This document shows, in pieces, positions 17,076-28,018 of a DNA stretch of 64,000 nucleotides. A program made the position numbers and the translations under genes. Below the pieces are notes generated by a model, which saw only the letters and a program-made list of their open reading frames with translations, did no database searches and was not told the origin of the DNA. Source of the DNA: Shinella daejeonensis. GTDB lineage: Bacteria; Pseudomonadota; Alphaproteobacteria; Rhizobiales; Rhizobiaceae. The DNA is taken from NCBI RefSeq assembly GCF_024281235.1, contig NZ_JAHWXY010000001.1, positions 124,001-188,000 on the forward strand, written 5' to 3'. The first letter of the stretch is position 1. Every line of letters begins with the position of its first letter.

Positions 17076-18439
17076 TATACGCCAAGCGATTTCAGTTTGC
17101 GATGGAGAGCCGAACGTTCCATGCCGACGAATTCGGCCGTGCGCGAGATATTGCCGCCGAACCGGTTGATCTGCGCCACCAGATAGTCCCGCTCGAACAT
17201 CTCCCGCGCCTCGCGCAGCGGCAGCGTCATGATATGCTGGTCGCCCTGGCTCGACACCTTCGGCAGCATGTCGCCCACTTCCGTCGGCAGCATGTCGGCG
17301 GTGATCGCCGTATCGGGGCCGTCGCTGCGCGCCAGGATCATCAGCCGCTCGATATTGTTGCGCAGCTGGCGGATATTGCCGGGCCAGTCATGGGCCTGAA
17401 GAACGGCGAGCGCATCGTCGCCGATCCGGCGGGCGCGGATGCCGGCCTGTTCGCTGATCTGGCGCATGAACTGGTCGACGAAGAAGGGAATATCCTCCCG
17501 CCGCTCGGCAAGCGAGGGCACGCGGACCGGCACGACGGCGAGACGATGGTAGAGATCTTCCCGGAAGAGACCTTCAGCGATCATGCTCTCCAGATTGTAG
17601 GCGGTGGAGGAGATGATCCGCACGTCCACCTTCACCCGTTTCGACCCGCCGACGCGCTCGAACTGCTGGTCCACGAGGACGCGCAGGATCTTGTTCTGGG
17701 TCTCGCGCGGCATTTCGCCGATCTCGTCGAGATAGAGAATACCGCCATGCGCCTCCTCGAGCGCACCGGTCTTGCGTGACTGGCCGGGCGAGCCCTCGGT
17801 GCCGAACAGCGCGATCTCCATCCGGTCCGGCGTGATCGCCGCCGCGTTCAGCGCCACGAAGGCGCCGTTGGCGCGGTTCGACTTGCGATGGATCATCCGC
17901 GCGACCAGTTCCTTGCCCGAGCCGGAGGGGCCGAGAATCATGATGCGGCTGTTGGTCGGGGCCACCTTGTCTATGGTCTGGCGAAGCTGCGAAACGGCGA
18001 CGGATGTGCCGATCAGTTCGACCGGATCGCCGGACCGCTTCTTCAGTTCCGTCACCTCGCGCCTGAGCTTGGAGGCTTCGAGCGCCCGTTCGGCGATCAG
18101 GATCAGCCGGTCCGCCTTGAAGGGCTTCTCGATGAAGTCATAGGCGCCGCGGCGGATCGCCGACACCGCGGTCTCGATATTGCCGTGGCCGGAAATCATC
18201 ACCACCGGCAGGTCGGGGTAGCGGCTCTTGATCTCGTCGAGCAGCGCCAGCCCGTCCAGCCGGCTGCCTTGCATCCAGATATCGAGAAAGACCAGCCGCG
18301 GCACGCGATCGCCGATCGAGGCGAGCGCGCTGTCGCTGTCGTGGGCGGTCCGCGTCTCATGCCCTTCGTCGGAAAGAATGCCGGAGACGATCTCGCGAAT
18401 GTCCTCCTCGTCGTCCACCACCAGAATATCAGAGGCCAT
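17075..18439 (-). CDS. ntrX: NtrX response regulator
   Basis: The 454-residue protein has a receiver domain (phosphoacceptor Asp in LVFLDIWMQG, residue about 53), an AAA+ domain (GPSGSGKELVARMI, LYLDEIGEMP) and a C-terminal Fis-type HTH (RTAEFVGMERSALHRKLK). The GAFTGA loop that contacts sigma-54 is missing: the segment is FGTEGSPGQSRKTGALEEA. That agrees with NtrX relatives known to work without sigma-54. NtrX is paired with NtrY; it overlaps ntrY by 11 bases. It influences nitrogen use, motility and envelope functions in alphaproteobacteria. Confidence 0.95.
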   Translation of the reverse strand: MASDILVVDDEEDIREIVSGILSDEGHETRTAHDSDSALASIGDRVPRLVFLDIWMQGSRLDGLALLDEIKSRYPDLPVVMISGHGNIETAVSAIRRGAYDFIEKPFKADRLILIAERALEASKLRREVTELKKRSGDPVELIGTSVAVSQLRQTIDKVAPTNSRIMILGPSGSGKELVARMIHRKSNRANGAFVALNAAAITPDRMEIALFGTEGSPGQSRKTGALEEAHGGILYLDEIGEMPRETQNKILRVLVDQQFERVGGSKRVKVDVRIISSTAYNLESMIAEGLFREDLYHRLAVVPVRVPSLAERREDIPFFVDQFMRQISEQAGIRARRIGDDALAVLQAHDWPGNIRQLRNNIERLMILARSDGPDTAITADMLPTEVGDMLPKVSSQGDQHIMTLPLREAREMFERDYLVAQINRFGGNISRTAEFVGMERSALHRKLKSLGV

Positions 18440-20699
18440 GGGTCAATTCCTTGTCGTTCTTGTCGTCGTCGCCGGCTGGCGTTTCCGCAAACGGAAGCAT
18501 CACGCGGATCATTGCGCCGCGGCCGTCGTCGAAGTCTTGAGGTGCGTCGTTCAGCTCGATCTGGCCGCCGTGATCCTCGATGATCTTCTTGACGATGGCG
18601 AGGCCGAGACCCGTCCCCTTCTCGCGCATCGTCATATAGGGTTCGAGGATGCGCTGCCGGTTCTGGATCGGCAGGCCCTTGCCGTTGTCCATGATGTCGA
18701 CGACGAAATGCCGGGCGTCGACATCCTTGCGCGCCCGCGCCAGAATTCTCGGCTCCTCGCGCTGGGCCTCCGGCGGCACCGCCTCGATGGCCTCGACGGC
18801 GTTCTTGATGAGGTTGCCGAAGGCCTGCCCGAGCATCCGCGCATCGAAGAGCCCTTCGAGCACCTCGTCGCCGAAATCCTTGTAAAAGGTGATATGGGTA
18901 TTCCCCATTTCGCGCAGGAAGACGGCATCCTTGAGAATGCCGCGCAGGTCCGCCTTTTCCTTGGTCGGCTTCGGCATGCGCGCGAAGGCGGAAAACTCGT
19001 CGACCATCCGGCCGATGTCCTCGACCTGCCGGACGATCGTATCGGTGCACTGGTCGAAGACCGCGCGGTCCTCCTGGTCGATCTGCTTGCCGTAACGACG
19101 CCGGATCCGCTCGGCCGAAAGCTGGATCGGCGTCAGCGGATTCTTGATCTCATGGGCGATGCGGCGGGCGACGTCGGCCCAGGCGGTGGAGCGTTGCGCC
19201 AGCACCAGGTCGGTGATGTCGTCGATGGTGATGACGTGGGATTCCTTGGCGTCGTTCGTCTCTTCCCGTGTCACCTGCACATTGAGCGTGCATTCCTTGC
19301 CGCCCTGCATCAGGTTGATCTGCTTGCGGTAGTCGTTGCGGTGACGTCCGGCGGCCTCGGCAAGCACCCCGGCGATCTCCGGCGCGACATCGATAAGCGG
19401 CTTGCCGACGAGATCCTCGGCATCCCGGCCGGTCAGAAGCTCGGCGGACGTATTGGCGATGGTGATCCTGCCGTCTTCCTCGACGCCGATGACCGCCGCC
19501 GTGACACCGGACAGCACCGCCTCGATGAAGCGCCGGCGGTGGTCCATCTCGTCCTTGGCGTCGATGATCTGCTCCTGCTGGGCGCGGATTTCGGCGATCA
19601 TCTTGTTGAAGGTGCGCGAAAGGCTGCCGACGTCGCCATCGGCCGTGCGCACGGGCACGCTGACGTCGAGATTGCCGGACGCCACGCTGTCGGCGGCGCC
19701 GATCAGCAGGCGGATCGGCCGGACGATCCGGTCGGCGACGGCGATCGCCGTCCAGATGGCGGCCAGCAGAACGATCAGCGCGAACCCAAGATAAAGCACG
19801 CCGAAGGCGAACTGGAGGGGCGCTCGCCCGGCCTCCAGCGCACGATACTCGGCCGTATTTTCCTCCATCAACCGCATGGAGCGCATGACCTCCGGATCGA
19901 CGGTACGCACCGTATAGAGGATCGCGCCGGGGATATTGTTGAGCTTGATTACCGCGCCGACCAGATTGGTCGTCCCCGGTGGGATGAGCGTCGGCTGGCC
20001 GGCCGCCGAGGCGTCGAGCGATTCCTCCGGCACCGGCGGCAATGGATTTTCCGTGAGGATGCTCGCCTGAAGGATCGTCGAGCCGTCCGCGCGCAACAGG
20101 AAAGCGCCGAGCATGCCGCGACCGCGCGCCTGCCGCGTCATCAGGTCTATGAAACCGGTGCGGTCGAGGCTGTAGAGCTGGCGATTGCGGTCGAGGTCGT
20201 TGGCCATCGACACCGTCTGCCCTTGCAGATAGCTCGCATTTTCAAGAACATAGGCTTGGGCCACATTGAGCGAGGAACTGACGATCGACTGGGTGCGGAT
20301 CGAAAACCAGCGGTCGAGGCCGACGTCGAGGGTGATGGAAGCGAAGATCGCCACCAGCACCGCCGGCGTGATCGCCACGATGGAGAAGAGCGCAACGATG
20401 CGGACATGCAGCCGCGCCGCCGCCCGCCCGCGCCGCCGCGCCCTGACGAGGCGGGTGATCTCGCGGCCGATGAGATAGAGCAGACCGACCACGAAGAGGG
20501 CGTTGACGGTCGCCGAGGCGATGACGACATTGGCCTCCGGCCGCACCGGCGTCAGACCGAGCAGGATGAACAGCGAAACCGTCGCCGCGACGAGCGCGCC
20601 ACCGGCCAGCAGCAGCCCCGGAAGCGCAAAGGAGGCGCGCCGGTCGCCACCGGCGCCGCCGTCGTTTCCGCCCGCAAGCAGGCTCACCCCGTCCGCCAT
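18429..20699 (-). CDS. ntrY: NtrY sensor histidine kinase
   Basis: A membrane sensor kinase of 756 residues. It shows four hydrophobic segments near the N-terminus and one near residue 290, then HAMP (RIVRPIRLLIGAADS), PAS (IEAVLSGVTAAVIGVEEDGR), HisKA with the phosphoryl site His in [18 protein letters not shown], and HATPase (N-box NLIKNAVEAIE, GKGLP, GTGLGLAIVKKI). It phosphorylates NtrX. I start at ATG 20697-20699 (MADGVSLL) because the frame extends upstream only to a TTG lacking a ribosome binding site. Confidence 0.95.
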   Translation of the reverse strand: MADGVSLLAGGNDGGAGGDRRASFALPGLLLAGGALVAATVSLFILLGLTPVRPEANVVIASATVNALFVVGLLYLIGREITRLVRARRRGRAAARLHVRIVALFSIVAITPAVLVAIFASITLDVGLDRWFSIRTQSIVSSSLNVAQAYVLENASYLQGQTVSMANDLDRNRQLYSLDRTGFIDLMTRQARGRGMLGAFLLRADGSTILQASILTENPLPPVPEESLDASAAGQPTLIPPGTTNLVGAVIKLNNIPGAILYTVRTVDPEVMRSMRLMEENTAEYRALEAGRAPLQFAFGVLYLGFALIVLLAAIWTAIAVADRIVRPIRLLIGAADSVASGNLDVSVPVRTADGDVGSLSRTFNKMIAEIRAQQEQIIDAKDEMDHRRRFIEAVLSGVTAAVIGVEEDGRITIANTSAELLTGRDAEDLVGKPLIDVAPEIAGVLAEAAGRHRNDYRKQINLMQGGKECTLNVQVTREETNDAKESHVITIDDITDLVLAQRSTAWADVARRIAHEIKNPLTPIQLSAERIRRRYGKQIDQEDRAVFDQCTDTIVRQVEDIGRMVDEFSAFARMPKPTKEKADLRGILKDAVFLREMGNTHITFYKDFGDEVLEGLFDARMLGQAFGNLIKNAVEAIEAVPPEAQREEPRILARARKDVDARHFVVDIMDNGKGLPIQNRQRILEPYMTMREKGTGLGLAIVKKIIEDHGGQIELNDAPQDFDDGRGAMIRVMLPFAETPAGDDDKNDKELTHGL

Positions 20700-20826
20700 T
20701 TGCGTATTCGACTCCCCGCCGCGCCGCAAAGGCGCGGTCTTGTCCTGGCCGCGAGCGACTCATGGCCGCTCCTGTTACCCTCAAGCAACAGATTGTGGCC
20801 AAAATGCAACGCATTCGCGCGCGAAG

Positions 20827-22281
20827 TCAAGCGGAACGGGTCGGCCGATAGACCGAGACGCCGCGTTCGCGGATCTTCTTGCGCAGCGTGTTCCGGTTGA
20901 GACCGAGCAGTTCCGCGGCCTTGATCTGGTTTCCGCGCGTGGCGCTCAAAGCCGCCAGAATAAGGGGATATTCCACCTCCGCCAGAACCCGTTCATAAAG
21001 GCCGGGCGGCGGCAGGTCTTCACCGAAATCGGCGAAATAGCGGCGCATGTTTTCCTCGACCGCCTGCGCGATGGTGGTGGGCGATCCGCCGTGACCGGTC
21101 GCCGCCGGCGGCTCTCCCGACGTTTCCGATCGCAGTTCCGTCGCAATGATCCCCGGCGTGATCACCTCCTGCGGATATAGCGCCGTCAGCCGCCGCACGA
21201 GATTTTCCAGCTCGCGAACGTTTCCGGGCCAGGGATAGGTCTTCATCAGGTCGAGCGCTTCCGGGGCGAAGCGCTTCACGTCCAGCCCCTCCCGTTCGGC
21301 CTGCTGCATGAAATGACGCACAAGATCGGGAATGTCCCCCGCCCTTTCGCGCAGCGGCGGCAGACGCAGCGGCACGACGTTCAACCGGTAATAAAGGTCC
21401 TCGCGAAACAGCCCGCGATTGATCGATTGCTTGAGGTCGCGGTTGGTCGCGGCCACGATGCGCACATCGGTGCGGATCGGCGTGCGCCCGCCGACCGTGG
21501 TATATTCGCCCTGCTGCAACACGCGCAGCAGCCGCGTCTGGGCGTCCATCGGCATATCGCCGATCTCGTCGAGGAACAGGGTTCCGCCCTCGGCCTGCTC
21601 GAAACGGCCGCTGGAGCGCGCCTGCGCGCCGGTGAAGGCCCCCTTCTCGTGACCGAACAGTTCCGATTCGATCAGATCGCGCGGGATGGCGGCCATGTTG
21701 ATCGCCACGAAGGGGCCGTTGCGGCGCTTGCCATAGTCATGCAGCGCGCGGGCCACCAGTTCCTTGCCCGTACCCGACTCGCCGGTGATCATCAGCGTCA
21801 GGTCCGTCTGCATGAGGCGCGCCAATACGCGATAGATCTCCTGCATGGCGGCCGAACGGCCGACGAGCGGCATGGTCTCCTGCCCGTCGTCTTCCGCCCG
21901 CTCGGGCGCGTGGCGCGGCTCCGAAAGCGCCCTCCCGATGATGGCGATGAGTTCGGTCAGGTCGAAGGGTTTCGGCAGATAGTCGTAAGCGCCCTTTTCA
22001 GAGGCCTTGACCGCCGTCATGAAGGTGTTTTGCGCGCTCATGACGAGCACCGGCAGGTCCGGCCGGGCCTTCTTGATACGCGGCAGAAGATCAAAGGCGT
22101 TCTCGTCGGGCATCACCACGTCGGTCACCACGATATCGCCTTCGCCGGCGGCGATCCATCGCCACAGGGTCGCCGCGTTGGATGTGATGCGCACGTCGTA
22201 GCCGGCGCGGCTCAGGGCCTGGTTGAGGACCGTCCGGATCGCGGCGTCGTCGTCCGCGACAAGAACTGTGGCGTTTGTCAT
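20827..22281 (-). CDS. ntrC: Nitrogen regulation response regulator NtrC
   Basis: A sigma-54-dependent activator of 484 residues: receiver domain ([12 protein letters not shown] with the phosphoacceptor Asp), AAA+ domain ([39 protein letters not shown]) and Fis HTH ([19 protein letters not shown]). Unlike NtrX next door, the GAFTGA loop is complete. The ATG at 22279-22281 overlaps the ntrB stop by four bases. Phosphorylated NtrC turns on glutamine synthetase, amt and other nitrogen genes under limitation. Confidence 0.97.
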   Translation of the reverse strand: MTNATVLVADDDAAIRTVLNQALSRAGYDVRITSNAATLWRWIAAGEGDIVVTDVVMPDENAFDLLPRIKKARPDLPVLVMSAQNTFMTAVKASEKGAYDYLPKPFDLTELIAIIGRALSEPRHAPERAEDDGQETMPLVGRSAAMQEIYRVLARLMQTDLTLMITGESGTGKELVARALHDYGKRRNGPFVAINMAAIPRDLIESELFGHEKGAFTGAQARSSGRFEQAEGGTLFLDEIGDMPMDAQTRLLRVLQQGEYTTVGGRTPIRTDVRIVAATNRDLKQSINRGLFREDLYYRLNVVPLRLPPLRERAGDIPDLVRHFMQQAEREGLDVKRFAPEALDLMKTYPWPGNVRELENLVRRLTALYPQEVITPGIIATELRSETSGEPPAATGHGGSPTTIAQAVEENMRRYFADFGEDLPPPGLYERVLAEVEYPLILAALSATRGNQIKAAELLGLNRNTLRKKIRERGVSVYRPTRSA

Positions 22282-23429
22282 CGATCGGATCCTCCGGTTT
22301 GCTGCCGGCCGGCATCCTCTGCGGGGTCGCGGGAGGCGGGCATCAGCACGCGAAAGGTGGTTCGGGCGGGATGGCTGTCGCATTCGACGATGCCGCCGTG
22401 ATCGCCGACGAGCTTGGCGACCAGCGCCAGCCCGAGGCCCGAGCCGTTGGTCTTGGTGGTGATGAAGGGATCGAACAGAAGCGCCAGCAGATCGGCGGGC
22501 ACGCCCGGTCCGTTGTCGCGCACGCAGAATTCCATCGGCAGCGAGATTTTCTCGCGGCTGCCGGTGACGGAAAGACGGATGCCGGGACGATAGGCGGTCG
22601 TAAGCTGGATCTCGCCATCGGGCCGCGCGCCGATCGCTTCGGCAGCGTTCTTCACGAGGTTGAGAAATATCTGCACGAGCTGATCGCGATTGGCATGCAC
22701 CGGCGGAAGCGAGGGGTCGTAAAGCTCGCTGATGCGGATATGGCGGGCGAATCCGGCTTTCGCGACGGCCTTCACATGATCGAGCACCGCATGGATGTTG
22801 AGCGGCGCGCGATCGACGGGGCGCTCGTCCGAAAACACCTCCATGCGGTCGACCAGCGCGACGATACGGTCGGTCTCCTCGCGGATAAGCCGGGTCAGCG
22901 CCCGGTCCTCGTCGGCGGCCGACATTTCCAGCAGTTGCGCCGCACCGCGAATGCCGGAAAGAGGGTTCTTGATCTCGTGGGCGAGCATGGAGGCAAGGCC
23001 GGTGACGGAGCGGGCCGCGCCGCGGTGGGTGAGCTGGCGGTCGATCTTGTCGGCCATCGAGCGCTCCTGGAAGACGATCACCACACCGCCGCCCTCGCCT
23101 GTCGCCGGCGCGACATGGATATCGACGAGCTTGTCCGTCCCGAGCCTCGGCGTGCTGAGGTCGACGCGATATTCGTTGACCGCACCGCGCCCCTGCCGCA
23201 CCTCGTCGATCAGCCCGAGCAGCGGGCTCCCGAAGGGGACAAGCGCATCAATGCGCTGACGCGCCAGAGCGGCGGCGCTCGCCCCGAAGAACGCTTCGGC
23301 TTCCCAGTTCGCAAAGACGACATGCCCCGCCTCATCCACCATGATCACCGGATTGCGAATGCCGTTCAGCACCGTCATCGCAAGGTCTCCGCCCTGCCCT
23401 TCCGCCATCTTGGCGGCTTGCGCCGTCAT
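22278..23429 (-). CDS. ntrB: Nitrogen regulation sensor kinase NtrB
   Basis: A soluble PAS-histidine kinase of 383 residues. The N-terminal PAS starts [21 protein letters not shown]; the H-box is [18 protein letters not shown]- and G-boxes are [18 protein letters not shown] and [12 protein letters not shown]. It phosphorylates NtrC, and the PII protein controls it. The start at ATG 23427-23429 overlaps the dusB stop by four bases, so dusB-ntrB-ntrC are coupled. Confidence 0.96.
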   Translation of the reverse strand: MTAQAAKMAEGQGGDLAMTVLNGIRNPVIMVDEAGHVVFANWEAEAFFGASAAALARQRIDALVPFGSPLLGLIDEVRQGRGAVNEYRVDLSTPRLGTDKLVDIHVAPATGEGGGVVIVFQERSMADKIDRQLTHRGAARSVTGLASMLAHEIKNPLSGIRGAAQLLEMSAADEDRALTRLIREETDRIVALVDRMEVFSDERPVDRAPLNIHAVLDHVKAVAKAGFARHIRISELYDPSLPPVHANRDQLVQIFLNLVKNAAEAIGARPDGEIQLTTAYRPGIRLSVTGSREKISLPMEFCVRDNGPGVPADLLALLFDPFITTKTNGSGLGLALVAKLVGDHGGIVECDSHPARTTFRVLMPASRDPAEDAGRQQTGGSDR

Positions 23430-24442
23430 GCGGCCTCTCCCTGCGGCGGATGGCGATCGCCCAAGAATGCCGCCTTCAGCTTCTCGATGACGGCGGCGCT
23501 GTCCCGCGCCGTCATGATGTCCGCCTTCTCCGATCCGGGAAGGGCCGCCGCGAAACGGTCGAGATACCAGCCGAGGTGTTTGCGGGCATGGCGAAGGCCG
23601 GCATCCGGGCCGTAAAAATCCAGCATCATGCGATAGTGCTCCACGGCGATCTCGGCGGCCTCCTGTCGCGAAGGCGGCGAACAGGCGCCGGCAAGCACCG
23701 CCGGATGCCATGGCCGTCCCTGTGCGGAACGGCCGACCATCACGGCATCGGCTCCGGAACGGCGAAGGATCTCGCGCGCGTCCTCGGCCGTATCCACATC
23801 TCCATTGGCGATCAGCGGCACGGAGACGGCCTCCCGCACCGCGCGAATGGCGTCCCAGTCGGCCTTTCCCTCGTAGAACTGCATGCGGGTACGCCCGTGC
23901 ACGGTGATCAGCACCGCGCCGGCCGCTTCGGCGCGGGCGGCGATTTCCGGCGCGTTGATCGAGGCGTGATCCCAGCCGAGCCGCATCTTGACGCTCACCG
24001 GAACGCTGACCGCATTGACCGTCGCCTCGATCAGCGACAGCGCATGATCGGGATCGCGCATCAGCGCGGAGCCGGAATACCCGCCGATCACTTTCTTGGC
24101 GGGACATCCCATATTGATGTCGATGATATCCGCCCCCTCGCCGGCGGCGATGCGGGCGGCCTCCGCCATCCAGTGCGGCTCCCGTCCGGCGAGCTGGACC
24201 ATATGCGGACGGATGCCGCAATTGCGAATGCGCGCCCAGCTTTCGCGGGCATTGAGCGCCAGTTCGCGGCTCGCCACCATCTCCGTGACCACGAGCCCCG
24301 CGCCGAAACGCCAGGCAAGATCACGGAACGGCAGGTCGGTGACGCCGGACATCGGCGCAAGAACGACCCGGTTGCGCAGCGCAAGTCCGCCGATACGGAG
24401 TTGTTTCGAAAGATCGGGAATCAATGAGTGCTCATCTTTCAT
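23426..24442 (-). CDS. dusB: tRNA-dihydrouridine synthase (NifR3 type)
   Basis: The 338-residue flavoprotein reduces uridines in tRNA D-loops. FMN-barrel motifs are [41 protein letters not shown] (catalytic Cys in GCPAKK), [24 protein letters not shown] and [12 protein letters not shown]. In alphaproteobacteria dusB (formerly nifR3) always leads ntrBC and serves as the first gene of the operon. The promoter must lie in the 154 bp between it and ispDF. Confidence 0.96.
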   Translation of the reverse strand: MKDEHSLIPDLSKQLRIGGLALRNRVVLAPMSGVTDLPFRDLAWRFGAGLVVTEMVASRELALNARESWARIRNCGIRPHMVQLAGREPHWMAEAARIAAGEGADIIDINMGCPAKKVIGGYSGSALMRDPDHALSLIEATVNAVSVPVSVKMRLGWDHASINAPEIAARAEAAGAVLITVHGRTRMQFYEGKADWDAIRAVREAVSVPLIANGDVDTAEDAREILRRSGADAVMVGRSAQGRPWHPAVLAGACSPPSRQEAAEIAVEHYRMMLDFYGPDAGLRHARKHLGWYLDRFAAALPGSEKADIMTARDSAAVIEKLKAAFLGDRHPPQGEAA

Positions 24443-24596
24443 GCATATATGGAAGATGCTTTATTTTTAACCAGCCCTGATGACCTTGCCAAGCGTCAAT
24501 ATACGCTGGCGTGAATTTTCCGAATGCCGCTGGCTTTGGCCCGTCCTTCCGGCTAGACCACGGGAAACGCTATGATTTCGGAGCCGGTAGAGAGGC

Positions 24597-25808
24597 ATGC
24601 AGGCGGAAAACACGATGAAGTGCGGCGTGGTGATCGTCGCCGCCGGCCGCGGCGAACGCGCCGGCGGCCCTGCCGAAGGCCCGAAACAGTATCGCCGGAT
24701 CGGCGGGCGGCCGGTGATATCCCATACGCTCGACCTTTTTATCGGCTGGCGACCGGCCCGGCAGATCGTCGTGGTGATCCACCCGGACGACGAGGCGCTT
24801 TTCAGCGACGCCCGGAAAGCGGCCCTTTCGGCCGGAAACCGCCTTACGGTCGTACACGGGGGCGCGACCCGGCAGCAGTCGGTGCTGGCCGGCCTGGAGG
24901 CTCTGGCTGGATCCGATGTCGACCACGTCCTCATTCACGACGCCGTGCGGCCGTTCGCCGAACCCGCCCTTCTCGACCGGATTCTCGTGGCCCTGCGTGC
25001 CGGCGCTCCGGCGGTCCTGCCGGCCGTGGCGGTCGCCGATACGCTGAAGCGGGCCGACGCCGAGGGCAATGTCGCCGAAACCGTGCCGCGCGAAGGTCTT
25101 CATGCGGCGCAGACCCCGCAGTCGTTTCAATTCGCCGCCATCCTGCAAGCCCACCGCCGCGCAGCCGCCTCGGGCCGCACGGATTTCACCGATGACGCCG
25201 CCATCGCCGAATGGGCCGGAATGCCGGTGCAACTCGTGGATGGCAGCGCCGGCAACGTCAAGCTCACCCTTCAGAAGGATATCGCCATGGCCGACAACCG
25301 GCTTTCCTCCACCTTGCCGGATGTCCGCACCGGCAACGGCTACGATGTGCATCGGCTGGTCGAGGGCGACGGCGTGATACTCTGCGGCCTCTTCATTCCG
25401 CATGATCAGGCGCTTTCCGGTCACTCCGATGCCGACGTGGCGCTGCATGCCCTGACCGATGCCTTGCTCGCCACCTGCGGCGCAGGCGACATCGGCGATC
25501 ATTTTCCGCCGTCCGATCCGCAATGGAAAGGGGCCGCCTCGCGCATTTTTCTGGAACATGCCGTCGATATCGTACGCACCCGCGGCGGAACGATCATGAA
25601 CGCCGATGTCACGCTGATCGTCGAAGCGCCCCGGATCGGGCCGCATCGCGAGGCGATGCGCCGGAACCTTTCGGATATGCTCGGCATTGCGCTGGAACGC
25701 TGCTCCGTCAAGGCGACGACCAACGAGACAGTCGGCTTCGTCGGCCGGCGGGAAGGTATCGCCGCCATCGCGACGGCGACCGTCGTCTTCAGGGAAACCG
25801 ATCCATGA
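24597..25808 (+). CDS. ispDF: Bifunctional IspD/IspF of the MEP isoprenoid pathway
   Basis: A fusion of 403 residues. The N-terminal half (to about 235) is IspD, 2-C-methyl-erythritol 4-phosphate cytidylyltransferase ([20 protein letters not shown]). The C-terminal half is IspF, the cyclodiphosphate synthase ([35 protein letters not shown], with metal-binding Asp and His). The ATG at 24597 follows AGAGG; a second in-frame ATG at 24615 is possible. Such fusion is typical of alphaproteobacteria. The stop overlaps the pncC start (ATGA). Confidence 0.97.
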   Translation: MQAENTMKCGVVIVAAGRGERAGGPAEGPKQYRRIGGRPVISHTLDLFIGWRPARQIVVVIHPDDEALFSDARKAALSAGNRLTVVHGGATRQQSVLAGLEALAGSDVDHVLIHDAVRPFAEPALLDRILVALRAGAPAVLPAVAVADTLKRADAEGNVAETVPREGLHAAQTPQSFQFAAILQAHRRAAASGRTDFTDDAAIAEWAGMPVQLVDGSAGNVKLTLQKDIAMADNRLSSTLPDVRTGNGYDVHRLVEGDGVILCGLFIPHDQALSGHSDADVALHALTDALLATCGAGDIGDHFPPSDPQWKGAASRIFLEHAVDIVRTRGGTIMNADVTLIVEAPRIGPHREAMRRNLSDMLGIALERCSVKATTNETVGFVGRREGIAAIATATVVFRETDP

Positions 25809-26302
25809 GCTTCTGGCCCGCCGATATCGAGGAAACCGCAAAACGCATCGTTGCCGATTTCACCGAACGCAAGCTTCTGGCCGCCACGGCCGAATCCTGC
25901 ACGGCGGGGCTGATCGCCGGGGCCATTACCGAGATCGCCGGATCCTCCACCATGTTCGACCGCGGCTTCGTCACCTATTCCAATGACGCCAAACAGGAGA
26001 TGCTCGGGGTTTCCGGTAAAACGCTGGCCGCCTTCGGCGCGGTTTCCCGGCAGACCGCGCTGGAGATGGCCGAGGGCGCCATCGAAAGGTCCGCCGCCGT
26101 CATCTCCGTCGCCGTGACGGGGATTGCCGGTCCGGGCGGCGGCTCGCCGGAAAAGCCGGTCGGCCTCGTCCATCTCGCGGCCGCCCGCAAGGGGTATCCG
26201 ACGCTTCACCGCGAAATGCGCTATGGCGATATCGGCCGCTCCGCGGTTCGCCTTGCGACCCTGCGCACCGCCTTCGAGATGCTCGAGGAACTAGGCCGCT
26301 GA
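25805..26302 (+). CDS. pncC: CinA C-terminal domain family, nicotinamide-nucleotide amidase
   Basis: A stand-alone CinA-C domain of 165 residues that deamidates NMN to nicotinate mononucleotide in NAD salvage. Motifs: [19 protein letters not shown] (the catalytic Ser/Lys region), [32 protein letters not shown]. The start overlaps the ispDF stop. The end overlaps the convergent ratA end by 12 bases. Confidence 0.92.
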   Translation: MSFWPADIEETAKRIVADFTERKLLAATAESCTAGLIAGAITEIAGSSTMFDRGFVTYSNDAKQEMLGVSGKTLAAFGAVSRQTALEMAEGAIERSAAVISVAVTGIAGPGGGSPEKPVGLVHLAAARKGYPTLHREMRYGDIGRSAVRLATLRTAFEMLEELGR

Positions 26303-26749
26303 CGAGCCGTAGATCACCACCGCCCGTTTCTCGAAGGAATCGGTGAACAGGCGGAAAGCGCGGTCGAACATCGAGCCCATCAATGCCCCGAGAATGCGGC
26401 TCTTGAATTCGTAGTCGATGAAGAAATCTACGGTCGAACTGCCGTCGGGCAGCGCCTCGAAGCGCCAGCGGTTGTCCAGATAGCGGAACGGCCCGTCGAT
26501 ATATTTGACGTCTATCGTCCGTTCGGCCCGGTTCAGCAGCACCTGCGTCGTGAAGGTTTCACGGATCGCCTTGTAGCCCACCGTCATGTCGGCGACGAGC
26601 AGTTCCTTGCCGTCGCGCTCCTTGCGCGACCGGATGGTCAGCGCCTCGCACAGCGGCAGGAATTCCGGATAACGCTCGACGTCTGCAACGAGGTCGAACA
26701 TTTCTTCGGACGAATGGGGAACCGGGCGGCGGGTTTCGAACTGGGGCAT
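26291..26749 (-). CDS. RatA/COQ10-type START-like domain protein
   Basis: The 152-residue protein has the polyketide-cyclase/COQ10 (SRPBCC) fold. The sequence starts FETRRPVPHSSEEMFDLVADVERYPEFLPLC (as HSSEEMFDLVADVERYPEF), typical of RatA/Coq10 proteins that bind ubiquinone or, in E. coli, block 50S subunit joining. It lies 177 nt downstream of lipA on the same strand, a common rhizobial order. A role with quinones is more likely than as a toxin, but the sequence cannot decide. Confidence 0.88.
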   Translation of the reverse strand: MPQFETRRPVPHSSEEMFDLVADVERYPEFLPLCEALTIRSRKERDGKELLVADMTVGYKAIRETFTTQVLLNRAERTIDVKYIDGPFRYLDNRWRFEALPDGSSTVDFFIDYEFKSRILGALMGSMFDRAFRLFTDSFEKRAVVIYGSSAA

Positions 26750-26926
26750 GGCCGAGAGCTAATAAACCCGGCCCGGCCTGACAAGTGGCAGGCCGATTTC
26801 GAAGCGGGATTTCAACACGCAAAGCACTCCATCCGGTCGAAATGCCGCAAGCATTCCCGAAATTTCCGGGTTTTCGGCGACCGGATCCGTCATCGGGCAG
26901 CCCCTGAAACGCGGCGGTCGGGACAC

Positions 26927-27904
26927 CTATTCGGCGGCAACCAGCAGCTTGCGCTCGCGGGCGGCCCTCAGACGCGCGAAATCATCGCCGGCATGATGGG
27001 AAGAGCGCGTCAGCGGGCTCGACGAAACCATGAGGAAACCCTTGGTGTAGGCGACGGTCTCATAGGATTTGAATTCCTCCGGCGTCACGAAGCGTTCGAT
27101 CTTGTGATGCTTGCGCGTCGGCTGGAGGTACTGGCCAATCGTCAGGAAATCGACATCGGCGGTGCGAAGGTCGTCCATCAGCTGGAGCACTTCGTTACGC
27201 TCCTCGCCGAGGCCCACCATGATGCCCGACTTGGTGAACATGGTCGGGTCCAGTTCCTTGACCCGCTGCAACAGGCGGACGGAGTGGAAGTAGCGCGCAC
27301 CCGGACGCACGGTCAGGTAATTGCCCGGCACGGTTTCCAGATTGTGGTTGAAGACGTCCGGTCTGGCGGCGACGACACGCTCCAGCGCGCCCGGCTTCTT
27401 GAGGAAGTCCGGCGTCAGGATCTCGATCGTCGTCTGCGGTGAGGCCGCGCGGATTGCAAAGATTACCTTCTCGAAATGCTCGGCCCCGCCGTCGTCGAGA
27501 TCGTCGCGGTCGACCGATGTGACGACGACATGGGAAAGTCCCATTTGCAGGACGGCCTTGGCGACATTTTCCGGTTCGCTCTGATCCAGCGGGTTGGGCT
27601 TGCCTGTCGCCACGTTGCAGAAGGCGCAGGCCCGCGTACAGATCTCGCCCATGATCATGAAGGTCGCGTGCTTCTTGTCCCAGCACTCGCCGATGTTGGG
27701 GCAGCCCGCTTCCTCGCAGACCGTCACCAGATTGTGACTGCGCACGAGGTCGCGCGTCTCCTGATACCCCTTGGACACCGGCGCGCGAACGCGGATCCAT
27801 TCCGGCTTGCGCATCACCTCCGTATCCGGCCGGTGGGCTTTCTCCGGATGGCGTACCCGCCCGGCGTCGGGAGCAAGATTGGTGCGGTCAAGAATTGTGA
27901 CCAT
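26927..27904 (-). CDS. lipA: Lipoyl synthase
   Basis: A radical SAM enzyme of 325 residues that inserts sulfurs into octanoyl groups. The auxiliary [4Fe-4S] motif is [13 protein letters not shown] and the radical SAM motif [10 protein letters not shown]; the conserved C-terminal SSPLTRSS (RSSY-like) supplies the third-cluster Ser. It makes the lipoyl cofactor for PdhB/PdhC of the same operon. About 114 nt downstream of lpdA, with a 20-bp tandem duplication in the gap. Confidence 0.97.
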   Translation of the reverse strand: MVTILDRTNLAPDAGRVRHPEKAHRPDTEVMRKPEWIRVRAPVSKGYQETRDLVRSHNLVTVCEEAGCPNIGECWDKKHATFMIMGEICTRACAFCNVATGKPNPLDQSEPENVAKAVLQMGLSHVVVTSVDRDDLDDGGAEHFEKVIFAIRAASPQTTIEILTPDFLKKPGALERVVAARPDVFNHNLETVPGNYLTVRPGARYFHSVRLLQRVKELDPTMFTKSGIMVGLGEERNEVLQLMDDLRTADVDFLTIGQYLQPTRKHHKIERFVTPEEFKSYETVAYTKGFLMVSSSPLTRSSHHAGDDFARLRAARERKLLVAAE

Positions 27905-27936
27905 GTCGAACCCACTTTCCTAGCAAGCGCCTTCGC

Positions 27937-27976
27937 GCCCGTCCTGCGGACCGATTGCCCGTCCTGCGGACCGATT
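27937..27976. repeat. 20-bp tandem duplication in the lpdA-lipA gap
   Basis: GCCCGTCCTGCGGACCGATT occurs twice without interruption. It is a likely recent slippage duplication in the leader between lpdA and lipA. Confidence 0.9.
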
Positions 27977-28018
27977 GAATGAGCCCGCCCCGTCAGAATG
28001 CGGCAGGCTCTATCATGT

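Noticed and set aside
15404-17779. A 791-codon plus-strand frame opposite trkA and ntrX
   Set aside because: It is the mirror frame of GC3-rich genes; no domain, no ribosome binding site, and trkA/ntrX on the other strand carry clear motifs. The same holds for the long frames at 18228-20900, 31588-34020 and 40891-43704.
22278-24221. A 647-codon version of NtrB
   Set aside because: The N-terminal 264 codons are a shadow of dusB in another frame; the ATGA overlap at 23426-23429 gives the real start.
26291-26749. RatA as toxin of a toxin-antitoxin pair
   Set aside because: No antitoxin-like gene beside it; the position after lipA is that of the COQ10-like rhizobial protein.
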